Origin: CAYYAQ01 sp964469555
GTDB taxonomy: Bacteria; Planctomycetota; UBA1135; UBA2386
Direction: 5' to 3'
NCBI GenBank assembly: GCA_964469555.1
Contig: CAYYAQ010000028.1
Location: 1-41,448 of the forward strand
DNA: 41,448 bases
The notes under the pieces are model-generated. The model was not told where the DNA came from, did no database searches, and was given only the letters and a program-made list of their open reading frames with translations. Position 1 is the first letter of the stretch; the number at the start of each line of letters is the position of its first letter. Shown in pieces: positions 1 through 7,635 of this stretch. The position numbers were made by a program, and so were the translations under genes.

Positions 1-405
1 GCCCGCGACAACGTCCACTGGCTCGGATTCCGCGACCACAAAAACATCCCGTCCTTCGGCGCCGGCTTCGACGTCGCGCTCCTGCCGTACCTGACGAACG
101 ACTGGATCCAACACTGCAACCCGATCAAGCTGAAGGAGTACCTCGCGCTCGGCTTGCCGGTAGTGAGCTCCGACTTCCCCGAAGCGCGACGCTACGCCCC
201 CCACGTCCGGGTGGCCTCCAGCCACGATGAGTTCATCGAGATGGTCGGCGCCCTCGCCGCGACCGTCACGACGCCATTGGATCGGGAGGCACAGCGCGAC
301 GCCGTCCGCGACTCCACGTGGGGTCGCAAGGCAGACGATCTGCTCCGCTTGACCGAGGGCCGACTCGCTCTCGGAACTGCGCCTGTCGCAGTATCGAAAG
401 AATGA
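1..405 (+). CDS. Glycosyltransferase, C-terminal part (5' end outside window)
   Basis: Frame 1 is open from the first base to a TGA at 403-405, giving 134 residues with no start inside the window, so this is the C-terminal end of a longer protein. It matches the nucleotide-sugar-binding half of a GT-B glycosyltransferase (GT4/TuaH-like). A short segment reading as LPY, then NPIKLKEYLALGLPVVSSD, carries the usual Pro-x-Lys-x-x-Glu-Tyr-x-Ala-x-Gly-x-Pro-Val-Val block in which the Glu contacts the donor sugar nucleotide. It would act in the cytoplasm, adding a sugar to a lipid-linked glycan. Its neighbours (polymerase-like, Wzz-like and BY-kinase-like genes) make exopolysaccharide synthesis the likely pathway. 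It ends one base before the convergent gene at 407. Donor and acceptor cannot be told from sequence. Confidence 0.8.
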   Translation, partial: ARDNVHWLGFRDHKNIPSFGAGFDVALLPYLTNDWIQHCNPIKLKEYLALGLPVVSSDFPEARRYAPHVRVASSHDEFIEMVGALAATVTTPLDREAQRDAVRDSTWGRKADDLLRLTEGRLALGTAPVAVSKE

Positions 406-406
406 G

Positions 407-1168
407 CTAACTCGAGGGCGCGGCGGGGGCGTTGGTGCCGGAGAGCGAGTGCATCCCCCGGTAGTACGCCACGGCCATCAGGAGGAACAGCGCCGAGAAC
501 ACAGCCTCCTTGATCTCCATCGCCGGCCAGTGGATCCGCATCCCGTGGGGCGTGACTGTCTTCTCGAGCAGCTTGCTCACGCCATAGTTGATCGGGAAGA
601 AGATGCCGATGCCGAGGGGCACGATGGGTAGGCCGAACCGCCGGAGAAGGCCCGCCAGGCCAGAGGACAGCCTGCACGAGAGCGGCACGAGGAAGCAGTA
701 GAAGATCCAGAAGAGCGCGAACATGCCCTGGATCGAGAGCAGCTTCCTCCACCCGGTCTTCGCGACTCCCGACTCTTCCGACTGATGGAAGATCGAGAGG
801 TTGTGGATGTTCATCTCGCCCTGGAGGTTCTCCTTTGCGATCGACTCGGGCGTCTCGAAGCCGAAGATCCGCTGGCCCCAGCTGATCTCCTCTCCCGCGC
901 CGAAGAGGAACACCAGGGCGAGGAGGAGAAAGAAGATGTTGCGTCGTGTTCGCAGGACGAGGAGATCGTTCGCGTATGGACACTTCACGTACATCCACGC
1001 GAGCAAGCCCCCGGTGATCGCAAACAGCACCGAGGTCGCACACTCGAACAGCCCATCCTCGGTTCCGAGCGCCACGACGGTGTCGTCGTCGAAGACGAGG
1101 ACACCGTAGGATACGGCGAGCACCCCCAACGCGATGAGAATGAAAGGCTTGATTCGGAACTCGGTCAT
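407..1168 (-). CDS. Six-helix integral membrane protein with a GEEISWGQR motif
   Basis: The protein is 253 residues when started at the ATG at 1168 (MTEFRIKP). The frame stays open to 1255, but the extra 29 residues are polar and look like upstream non-coding sequence. About six hydrophobic segments are visible. The most distinctive stretch is FGAGEEISWGQRIFGF in the loop after the third helix, followed by a polar Asn/Gln-rich stretch with NIHN. I recall this motif in uncharacterised bacterial membrane proteins near glycan loci, but know no function for it. Conserved acidic, Trp and His residues next to a membrane helix would fit a lipid-linked substrate; that is inference. It converges on the glycosyltransferase with one base between the stop codons. 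No signal peptide cleavage site is evident. Confidence 0.7.
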   Translation of the reverse strand: MTEFRIKPFILIALGVLAVSYGVLVFDDDTVVALGTEDGLFECATSVLFAITGGLLAWMYVKCPYANDLLVLRTRRNIFFLLLALVFLFGAGEEISWGQRIFGFETPESIAKENLQGEMNIHNLSIFHQSEESGVAKTGWRKLLSIQGMFALFWIFYCFLVPLSCRLSSGLAGLLRRFGLPIVPLGIGIFFPINYGVSKLLEKTVTPHGMRIHWPAMEIKEAVFSALFLLMAVAYYRGMHSLSGTNAPAAPSS

Positions 1169-1324
1169 GGCGGAGGACGCGGTCGATCGCGCAGACACGT
1201 CAACTCTACACCCCGGTTCTATCGACGAACCCTCGCATCGAACATGAATCCGCACGGGCCGACCGCTGCCGGTCCAACCACTGGAATCAGGCTGCCGACT
1301 CTGCGAACGACCAGGAACACCGAC

Positions 1325-2944
1325 TCAGGTCTGAACCTTGAGGACGGCGGAACGGAGGAGCTCCTTGCCCTTGCTGTCCACAGCCGAGACCACGTAGTAG
1401 TAGAGCTGACCACCCGCCAGCTCCGGGTCGATATGGAAGAGATCCTTCACGCCCGACTTGATCTGCTTGAGTTGGGTAGCGGAGGCGCCCCGGAAGACCC
1501 GATACGAGTGCACTCCGGCTTTCCCAGCCTTCTTCCAGCTGAGCCGGATCTCGCGCGGATGAGGTTTCTTGGCGTGGACGCCGGTGGTCTTCGAGTAGCC
1601 GCTCGCGAGCCGGTTCGTGTGGCTCAGCGTGAGCTGTGGGCCCTGACCCCGGTACGCATCCCACATCTCGAGCGGCCACTTGTGGAACGAGACCGTCCAG
1701 GCCGGATTGTTGTTCGATCGGGACGTGGCGATGTAGCGGTCCTGATAGTCAAACAGGGCCGAGTGATTCCACAGCGTCTCGGCACCCATGAGCCGCGCAG
1801 CGAGGACGAATCCGAGCCAGGAATTGGCGGTGCAGCACAGGCGATAGCTCGACTCCCAGCTGACGTCGTCCCGCTTCTGGTCCGTGGTGTGCCGGATGCC
1901 GTACTCCGCCATTCCGGCGTGACTCGAGTTGTATTTCCCGTGGCCGTTGTTGTAGACGCCGGGACTGGTCTCGCGGACGTAGAAGGTCTGCATGTCCTCG
2001 CCGAACCACACGTTCCGCGAGCCCACTCCCTTCATGTGGGAGTCGTTCAGGACCAGCCCAGCGAAGAGGATCGGCCACTTCCGACCACTGGCGTGGCCGC
2101 CGTTGTTGTGCCAGTTCCGATCTCCGCCATCGTCAACGATGCCGGACAGGTCGATCCCGAGCTGCACGAACCGCGTCATCAGCTTGGCCTTGCGGGAATT
2201 GGAGTAGTCCAGATGCAGCATCAAGGCGCCAATCCCGACCCGAGTACTCAGATTCCGACCGTAGGCCTCCATGTTGTCCTCGGGGTGGTACTCCCGACCC
2301 GACCACTTGCCGGAATGGTCCAACCAGGGACGTTCAAAATAACGCTCGACGCTGGCGACCGAGGGTGTCCGGGACGTCGACTTCAAGCGCGCCAGAAGCG
2401 AGTAGTCGAGTCGACTGACGTTGAACTTGATGGACTTGTCGGCGCCAGAATACGACGGTCGGAAGTCACCGGGCTTCGCCGTGCTCGGCACCACCGTCAG
2501 GATCGAGCACCCTTTCAGCTGGGGTCTGTGTGCCGCCGAGGAAACGCTGATCGTGGACACGAGCGAGGAGTGCTTCGGGACCTTCAGGGGCTTCGTCGCG
2601 GAGACGTCGAGGGCAACATTCAGGGTTCGATCGAAGATGTTGCTCTTCATCGAACTGTCGTAGCCCTGCCGCATCCCCAGTTTCGGCGAAGGATTGATCA
2701 TCGAGCCGTTCATGACACGCGTCCCAGATACCGACGGCGGGTCGATCTTGATGATCGTCACGGGTCCAACGACCCAGTAGTCGCCGTTGGCGAACTGCCC
2801 GGTCGAGTATGACTTGTCGAACGTCCAGGTGATCCCGAACTGGGAAACCTGCTTTCGAGAAATGACTTGTGCACCTAGTTCGGCGCTCGCCGCCGCCAAC
2901 AGGAGAAGCGAATAGAGCACCGGGGCGGACGTGGTGGATAGCAT
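1325..2944 (-). CDS. Exported protein with unassigned ~400-residue domain plus C-terminal Fn3-like domain
   Basis: The protein is 539 residues. Residues 1-25 form a signal peptide (hydrophobic core YSLLLLAAASA). Residues about 33-431 form a large domain shared with the lipoprotein at 4938-7466. It has many conserved His, Tyr, Trp, Asn and Asp residues, including DDGGDRNWHNNGGHASGR, FGEDMQTFY, a Cys-Cys pair in RLCCTANSWLGF, and LFDYQDRY. Residues about 440-539 look like a fibronectin type III domain (ending in YYYVVSAVDSKG). I do not recognise the family. The abundance of aromatic, His and Asn residues and the alternating helical pattern suggest an alpha/alpha-toroid polysaccharide lyase or glycoside hydrolase. 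This is a guess from composition, and no catalytic set was proven. It is divergently placed from the polymerase-like gene at 3510, inside the polysaccharide locus. Confidence 0.75.
   Translation of the reverse strand: MLSTTSAPVLYSLLLLAAASAELGAQVISRKQVSQFGITWTFDKSYSTGQFANGDYWVVGPVTIIKIDPPSVSGTRVMNGSMINPSPKLGMRQGYDSSMKSNIFDRTLNVALDVSATKPLKVPKHSSLVSTISVSSAAHRPQLKGCSILTVVPSTAKPGDFRPSYSGADKSIKFNVSRLDYSLLARLKSTSRTPSVASVERYFERPWLDHSGKWSGREYHPEDNMEAYGRNLSTRVGIGALMLHLDYSNSRKAKLMTRFVQLGIDLSGIVDDGGDRNWHNNGGHASGRKWPILFAGLVLNDSHMKGVGSRNVWFGEDMQTFYVRETSPGVYNNGHGKYNSSHAGMAEYGIRHTTDQKRDDVSWESSYRLCCTANSWLGFVLAARLMGAETLWNHSALFDYQDRYIATSRSNNNPAWTVSFHKWPLEMWDAYRGQGPQLTLSHTNRLASGYSKTTGVHAKKPHPREIRLSWKKAGKAGVHSYRVFRGASATQLKQIKSGVKDLFHIDPELAGGQLYYYVVSAVDSKGKELLRSAVLKVQT
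1645..2845 (-). repeat. Dispersed direct repeat, copy A (codes the unassigned domain)
   Basis: About 1.2 kb that is clearly similar at DNA and protein level to 4941-6155, in the same orientation. For example, an identical 20-base run beginning ccgttgttgtgccag occurs near 2099 and near 5401. The O-antigen-ligase-like gene lies between the copies. This looks like gene duplication followed by exchange of flanking Fn3-like domains. Confidence 0.75.
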
Positions 2945-3509
2945 GTTGATTCAGTCTACGCGGGCGAGGTGACCCATCGGCTCAAGTATCGCGCGTGAAT
3001 CTCGACGACCGAGACTCCGAATTCCGTCCGGCAGCACACGGAGGGCCCGAGGATTTTCGCTCCATCGGATCCAGGACGCTGGATGGGCACCAAGGGGATG
3101 AGTCCGAAACTCAACAACCACAAGGTGTTCGCGGATCCCATCCCCATCAGTCCCCGCCCGTGTCCACATGGTGTAAGTCGGCGTTTCTCGTCCGGCAGCC
3201 GTCCCATCATCTCGCAAGATGCCCCCCGTGCCTGACGCGTGACGCTCGTCGACAATCGCAACGCCCGCAGGCACTCGCGTCCAGTCCTGCGACACCCGCC
3301 TCGAACTGATCACACCGCCGCGCATGACTCGCGCCGTCGCGATGAGGCACATCGCGACGGCGTTCCCGGTCCGGCAATCGCTACTTCGACAAGCCGCCGA
3401 ACGCCGATAGACTCCACGGAAGAACCGCGAGAACCTCTCGAGATTTCGAACCGCGAGACGAGTCCGCTCGCCCCCACCTGACCATACCCATGGGAATCGA
3501 GTCGTAGCC
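2945..3509. other. Divergent intergenic region, 565 bp, no gene found
   Basis: This stretch separates the minus-strand exported protein (start 2944) from the plus-strand polymerase-like gene (start 3510). All open frames here lack recognisable domains and look like high-GC chance frames. It should hold both promoters. A weak plus-strand candidate is a TTCGACA near 3387 followed by GATAGACT about 17 bases later, which is not convincing. No terminator-like hairpin or clear repeat was seen. Confidence 0.4.
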
Positions 3510-4862
3510 GTGATCGGCCTTATTGCACAAGGGGCTTCCTGGTCCAACACGCAAAACCTCCACCCGACTGGCTTGTTGATGTTGGCCTTGGCCGGCGTGG
3601 CGCTGTTCGTGGTCAAGCGCCGTCACGCACTTCTGCCGATCATCTTCATCGCGATGTTCGTGACCACCGCGCAGCGTTTTGTGATCGGCGGGCTGGACTT
3701 CCCGTTCCTCCGAGTCCTGATCATGCTCGGCTGGATGCGCGTGTTCATGCTCGGCGAGACACGCAGGTTCAAGATGATCGCCCTGGACTGGTTCACGATC
3801 TACTGGGGGGTCGGCTTCTTCATCGCGAACTCGATTCGGGACGGGCTGGTCATCTACTCCTGCGGCTGGATGATCGACAACCTCGGCGCGTACTTCCTGT
3901 TTCGCATCCTCTTGCGAAGTCGAGAGGAGATGTACGAGAGCATCAAGTACGCGGCCCTCCTGGCGATCCCAGTTGCCGCGGCCTTCGTGTTCGAGAAGGT
4001 GACCCGCTACAACATGTTCTCCGTGTTCGGCGGCGTGAACGAGATCACGTGGCTCCGTCAGGGGAAACTCCGCTGCATGGGTCCGTTCTCGCACCCAATT
4101 CTCGCAGGCTGCTTCTTCGCGGGCCTTCTCCCTCTCATTGGGATCCTCTGGAAGAAGTCGAAGGGGGGGAGAATGCTCTGCGCCGCTGGCATGGTCTCCG
4201 CGATGACCGTGGTGATCTGCTGTGCCTCGAGCACGCCGCTCATGGCAGCGGTGGCCGGGATCTGCGGCCTCGTCTTGTTCGCTCAGCACAAGTCCGTTCC
4301 ACTCCTGCGATACGCGACGCTGTTCGGGCTCTTCGTTTTGCACTTCTTCGTCATGGAGAAACCGGTCTGGCACCTCATCGCCAGAATCGATCTGACGGGT
4401 GGCTCGACGGGATACCACCGGTATCGCTTGATCCAGGCGACGGTTGACCGGTTCAGCGAGTGGTGGTTGATCGGAACCACCGATACCGCGCACTGGGGGC
4501 ACCACCTCTTCGACACCACCGGTCACTTCGTCAATCAGTGCACGGATGGTGGTCTGTTCTCTTTGCTGACGTTCTGCGGAATGCTGTTCTTTGCGTTCCG
4601 GGCCGTGGGTCGCGTCATCAAGTATTCGCCCGAGCCAGCAGACAAGTGGTTGGTGTGGGCAGTCGGCGCCGGCCTGTTCGCCAACTGCGTCTCGTTCATC
4701 GGCGTTTCTTACTTCGGCAAGCCTCTGCTCCTGTTCCTGATCCAGATGGCGATGCTCGGCTCGCTCGAGGTCGCGGCGAAACGAGATCGCTATCCGGTAC
4801 TGGCTACGGCCCGACGTCCACTGCGACGTGCGGGGAGCGCCAAGCTGGGGACTACGAACTAG
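3510..4862 (+). CDS. O-antigen ligase/polymerase-like membrane protein
   Basis: The protein is 450 residues from a GTG at 3510; an in-frame ATG at 3579 would also keep the first helix. It has about ten to twelve hydrophobic segments and a large extracytoplasmic loop between roughly residues 290 and 350. GPFSHPI at residues 191-197 matches the R-x-x-GPF-x-HP-type motif of Wzy and O-antigen ligase-like (Wzy_C) proteins. The big loop contains TGYHRYRLIQATVDRF and a later WGHHLFDTTGHFVNQ, which resemble the arrangement of conserved Arg and His residues in that superfamily. It would join undecaprenyl-linked repeat units or transfer a finished chain in the periplasm. Placement near Wzz-like and glycosyltransferase genes favours a polymerase, but ligase cannot be excluded. 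Confidence 0.75.
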   Translation: MIGLIAQGASWSNTQNLHPTGLLMLALAGVALFVVKRRHALLPIIFIAMFVTTAQRFVIGGLDFPFLRVLIMLGWMRVFMLGETRRFKMIALDWFTIYWGVGFFIANSIRDGLVIYSCGWMIDNLGAYFLFRILLRSREEMYESIKYAALLAIPVAAAFVFEKVTRYNMFSVFGGVNEITWLRQGKLRCMGPFSHPILAGCFFAGLLPLIGILWKKSKGGRMLCAAGMVSAMTVVICCASSTPLMAAVAGICGLVLFAQHKSVPLLRYATLFGLFVLHFFVMEKPVWHLIARIDLTGGSTGYHRYRLIQATVDRFSEWWLIGTTDTAHWGHHLFDTTGHFVNQCTDGGLFSLLTFCGMLFFAFRAVGRVIKYSPEPADKWLVWAVGAGLFANCVSFIGVSYFGKPLLLFLIQMAMLGSLEVAAKRDRYPVLATARRPLRRAGSAKLGTTN

Positions 4863-4937
4863 CCCAGCCGAGATGAGCCGGCAGACGCGTGGAGGGAATG
4901 CTCACGATGCACTCCCCCCACCGCCGCCTTCAGGGGA

Positions 4938-7466
4938 TCAGTAGCTCGAGCGGTACACGTCCCACATCACGAGCGGCCAGCCATGCCACGACTGGACCCA
5001 GGAAGGATCGTTGTTCTTCCGTGACGTGGGAATGTAGCGGTCTTGATAGTCGAAGAGCGCCGGGTGATTCCACAGCGACTTCGCGTTCATTATCCTGGCT
5101 GCAAGGACGAATCCGAGCCATGAGTTTGCAGTGCAGCACTGGCGGTAGCTCGACCCCCATTTGACGTCGTCCCGCTTCTGGTCCGTGCTGTGCCGGATGC
5201 CGTACTCGGGCATCCCCTCGTGGCTCGAGTTGTAGTTCCCAAAGCCATTATTGTAGACGCCGGGACTCGTCTCGAGGACGTAGAACGTCTGCATGTCCTC
5301 GCCGAACCAGACGTTCCGCGAACCGATGCCTTTCATGTGCGAGTCGTTCAGAACCAGCCCGGCGAACAGGATCGGCCACTTCCGGCCACTCGCGTGACCG
5401 CCGTTGTTGTGCCAGTTCCGGTCGCCGCCATCGTCGACGATGCCGGACAGGTCGATCCCGACCTGCACGAATCCCGTCATCAGCTTCGCCTTCTGCTCAT
5501 TGGAGAAATCCAGGTGCAGCATCAGGGCGCCGATGCCCACGTGCGTAGACAGACCACGTCCGTAGGATTCCATGTTGTCTTCGGGGTGGTACTCCCTTCC
5601 CGTCCACTTCCCGGAGTGGTCAAGCCACGGACGTTCGAACATCCTCTCGACACTGGCGAGGGAAGGCGTCTTGTCCGTCGCCTTCAACCGCTTCAAGAGG
5701 GAGTAGTTCAGTTGACTGGTGTTGAACTTGATCGCCTTGCTCTTGCCCGAGTAGGAGGGCCGGAAGTCCCCGGGACCCGCAGCGCTAGGCAGCACCGTCA
5801 GGACCGAGCAACCCTTCAGCTGAGGCCGGTGATGCGCCTCGGCGACGCTGATCGTGGACACGAGCGAGGAGTGGACCGGGACCGTCAGCGGCTTGCTGGA
5901 AGACACGTCCAGCGCGACGTTCAAGGATCCGACGTACGCGTTGTCCTTCATCGTGCTGTCGTAGCCCTGCTTCTGCACCAGGGTCGGTGAAGGATTGATC
6001 ATCGATCCGTTCATCACGCGGCTGCCAGATTTGGAGGGCGGATCGATCTTGACGACCTTCACCGGTCCGACCACCCACCAGTCGCCGTTCGCGAACTGAC
6101 CGGCGGGGTATGCCTTGTCGAACGTCCACGTGATGCCGAACTGGCTGATCTCCGACTTCGACCCGGCCGACGGCTTGTCCCTGGTGAGGAACGTGTCGTC
6201 TCCACTCGAAGCCGAGTTGTTCGCCGCATCGACCGAGGTGACCTTGAAGTGGTAGAGGGTCGTCGCGGTCAACCCGGTCAGCTGAACCTGGTGGCTCGTG
6301 ACCCGCGTCGTGAGTGCGCGGTTGTCCGTGTAGTTGTTCGTGAGACCGTAGTCGACGCGGCTGTTCGCCGGTTCGTTCGTCGTCCAGGTCACCGTCGCGG
6401 AGTCGTACCTGACGAGCACGCTGACGTTCGAGATCACAGGCGGCGTCGTGTCCGGCGCGCCCTTGGTCTTGAACGTCTGGTCCTCGCTCGAGGCCGAGTT
6501 CGCGCTGGCGTCCGCCGACGTGACATTGAAGTGATAGGTCGTGTCCGCCTTCAATCTCGTGAGCTCGATCTTGTGACTCGTCACGTAGTTCGCGCTGCTC
6601 TGCGGGCCCGAGGCGTAGGCAGTCGTCTCGCCGTAGTCGACGCGGCTGTTCGCCGGCTCATTCGTTGTCCAGGTGACGGTCGCCTTGTCCTCCTCCGCCA
6701 CGACCACGATGTTCGAGATCACCGGCGGTGTCGTGTCCGGCTCGCCCTTTGTCTGGAACGTGGTGTCGACGCTGGAACGAGAGTTCTTGTGCGGGTCCGC
6801 CGAGGTCACGCTGAAGTGATAGGTCGTGTCCGCCTTCAGACCTGTCAGCAAGAGTTGATGAGCGGTGGTGAATGTCGCGCCCGTGACGTGTTGCTGGTAG
6901 ATGGCCGTCAAGCCGTAGTCAACGCGGCTGCTCGCGAACTCGTCCGTAGTCCACGTCACCAAGGCCATGTTGTGGTCCGTGAACACTTTGATCGCGGAGA
7001 TGTTCGGCGGCGTATTGTCAGGGACGGCGGAAGTCTTGAACGTGAACCCACCCTTCTTGGCTTCGTTGTTCTTCGCGTCGACGCTCGTAACCGTGAAGTG
7101 GTAAGTCGTGTCAGCGGTCAACCCGGTCAAGAGAACCTGATGACTCTCGACCATCATCGCATCCGTCAGCGTGCCCAGTTCCAAGGCCGTCGTCTTGCCA
7201 AACGTGACTGCAGAAGTCGAGAACTCGTCGGTCTTCCAGTGCACGAGCGCGGTCGTCGTGCTGACGGACGCCTTGACCTCCGTGATGATCGGCGGATCGT
7301 TGTCGCTACTCCCGCCACCTCGAGTACCACCAGATTCGAGGCCTCCGCCCCCGCATCCGGCCAAAGCGAGGACCAGCCCAAGCCAAGTTCTCTTGGCAAC
7401 GCGGCGCCCGACGGCATGATATTGCCGTCTCTGACCTGCGTGACTGCTCTTCCCCAACGTGACCAT
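4938..7466 (-). CDS. Lipoprotein with four Fn3-like repeats and the unassigned domain shared with 1325-2944
   Basis: The start is the ATG at 7466, because AAAGGGGAG lies 4 bases upstream of it. The frame extends to 7568 but without such a site. This gives 842 residues. Residues about 20-38 form a lipoprotein signal ending in LALAGC, with Cys38 as the lipidated residue, followed by a Gly/Ser linker. Four repeats of about 95 residues follow (DNA 6170-7304), each opening with a TPP-x-I-S-like strand and containing TYHF-x-VTS. They resemble Fn3 or purple-acid-phosphatase N-terminal domains. The rest is the ~400-residue domain also found in the exported protein at 1325-2944, with HNNGGHASGRKWPILFAG, FGEDMQTFY and a Cys-Cys pair conserved. 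The Fn3-like repeats may act as a stalk or glycan binder. The catalytic role of the shared domain is unknown. The gene lies 169 bp downstream of the P-loop protein gene. Confidence 0.8.
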   Translation of the reverse strand: MVTLGKSSHAGQRRQYHAVGRRVAKRTWLGLVLALAGCGGGGLESGGTRGGGSSDNDPPIITEVKASVSTTTALVHWKTDEFSTSAVTFGKTTALELGTLTDAMMVESHQVLLTGLTADTTYHFTVTSVDAKNNEAKKGGFTFKTSAVPDNTPPNISAIKVFTDHNMALVTWTTDEFASSRVDYGLTAIYQQHVTGATFTTAHQLLLTGLKADTTYHFSVTSADPHKNSRSSVDTTFQTKGEPDTTPPVISNIVVVAEEDKATVTWTTNEPANSRVDYGETTAYASGPQSSANYVTSHKIELTRLKADTTYHFNVTSADASANSASSEDQTFKTKGAPDTTPPVISNVSVLVRYDSATVTWTTNEPANSRVDYGLTNNYTDNRALTTRVTSHQVQLTGLTATTLYHFKVTSVDAANNSASSGDDTFLTRDKPSAGSKSEISQFGITWTFDKAYPAGQFANGDWWVVGPVKVVKIDPPSKSGSRVMNGSMINPSPTLVQKQGYDSTMKDNAYVGSLNVALDVSSSKPLTVPVHSSLVSTISVAEAHHRPQLKGCSVLTVLPSAAGPGDFRPSYSGKSKAIKFNTSQLNYSLLKRLKATDKTPSLASVERMFERPWLDHSGKWTGREYHPEDNMESYGRGLSTHVGIGALMLHLDFSNEQKAKLMTGFVQVGIDLSGIVDDGGDRNWHNNGGHASGRKWPILFAGLVLNDSHMKGIGSRNVWFGEDMQTFYVLETSPGVYNNGFGNYNSSHEGMPEYGIRHSTDQKRDDVKWGSSYRQCCTANSWLGFVLAARIMNAKSLWNHPALFDYQDRYIPTSRKNNDPSWVQSWHGWPLVMWDVYRSSY
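4941..6155 (-). repeat. Dispersed direct repeat, copy B (codes the unassigned domain)
   Basis: Partner of 1645-2845. It spans the C-terminal domain of the 842-residue lipoprotein. Substitutions between the copies are spread evenly and many look synonymous, so both copies appear to be under selection. Confidence 0.75.
6170..7304 (-). repeat. Four tandem Fn3-like coding repeats (~285 bp each)
   Basis: Each unit codes for about 95 residues with the pattern D-x-TPP-x-I-S, then T-W-T-T-[ND]-E, then S-R-V-D-Y-G, then L-T-x-L-x-A-x-T-x-Y-H-F-x-V-T-S. The third and fourth units share TTNEPANSRVDYG exactly, so they are closest to each other. The first unit is the most divergent (KTDEFSTSAVTFG). This suggests growth by tandem duplication. 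Confidence 0.8.
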
Positions 7467-7470
7467 TGTT

Positions 7471-7479
7471 CTCCCCTTT
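7471..7479 (-). promoter_or_regulatory. Strong ribosome binding site deciding the start at 7466
   Basis: On the minus strand AAAGGGGAG is followed by AACA and ATG. The spacing and purine run support 7466, not 7568, as the start of the Fn3-repeat lipoprotein. Confidence 0.7.
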
Positions 7480-7579
7480 GTTCTCTTGAAGCCGCGGATA
7501 AGGCAATCCATCGGCAAGGGAGAAGGCACCTGTTCAGACAAAGCACCCGGTGTATCAGAATGGGGCACTCCACCGGCCT

Positions 7580-7602
7580 AACCGACGGTAACAACGTCGG
7601 TT
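7580..7602 (-). terminator. Perfect 8-bp inverted repeat between the P-loop protein and lipoprotein genes
   Basis: AACCGACG at 7580-7587 pairs exactly with CGTCGGTT at 7595-7602 across a 7-base loop. It lies 34 bases past the stop codon of the minus-strand gene that ends at 7636. There is no T run after the stem, so it may be an attenuator or operator and not a standard intrinsic terminator. Confidence 0.4.
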
Positions 7603-7635
7603 CCTACGGGCGCGGCCGGGCGCCAGATCGCGCTT

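Noticed and set aside
785..2812. 675-codon open frame on the plus strand opposite the exported protein
   Set aside because: It is antisense to a gene with a signal peptide and a paralogue. Its translation is Arg/His/Val-rich without domains, a common effect of high-GC codon use.
2951..3616. 221-codon minus-strand frame in the divergent intergenic region
   Set aside because: It overlaps the start of the polymerase-like gene, has no domain or leader, and its composition resembles chance frames.
4880..4925. Imperfect hairpin between the polymerase-like gene and the convergent lipoprotein gene
   Set aside because: The stem of about 11 bp has two mismatches and no T run, so it is not convincing as a terminator.
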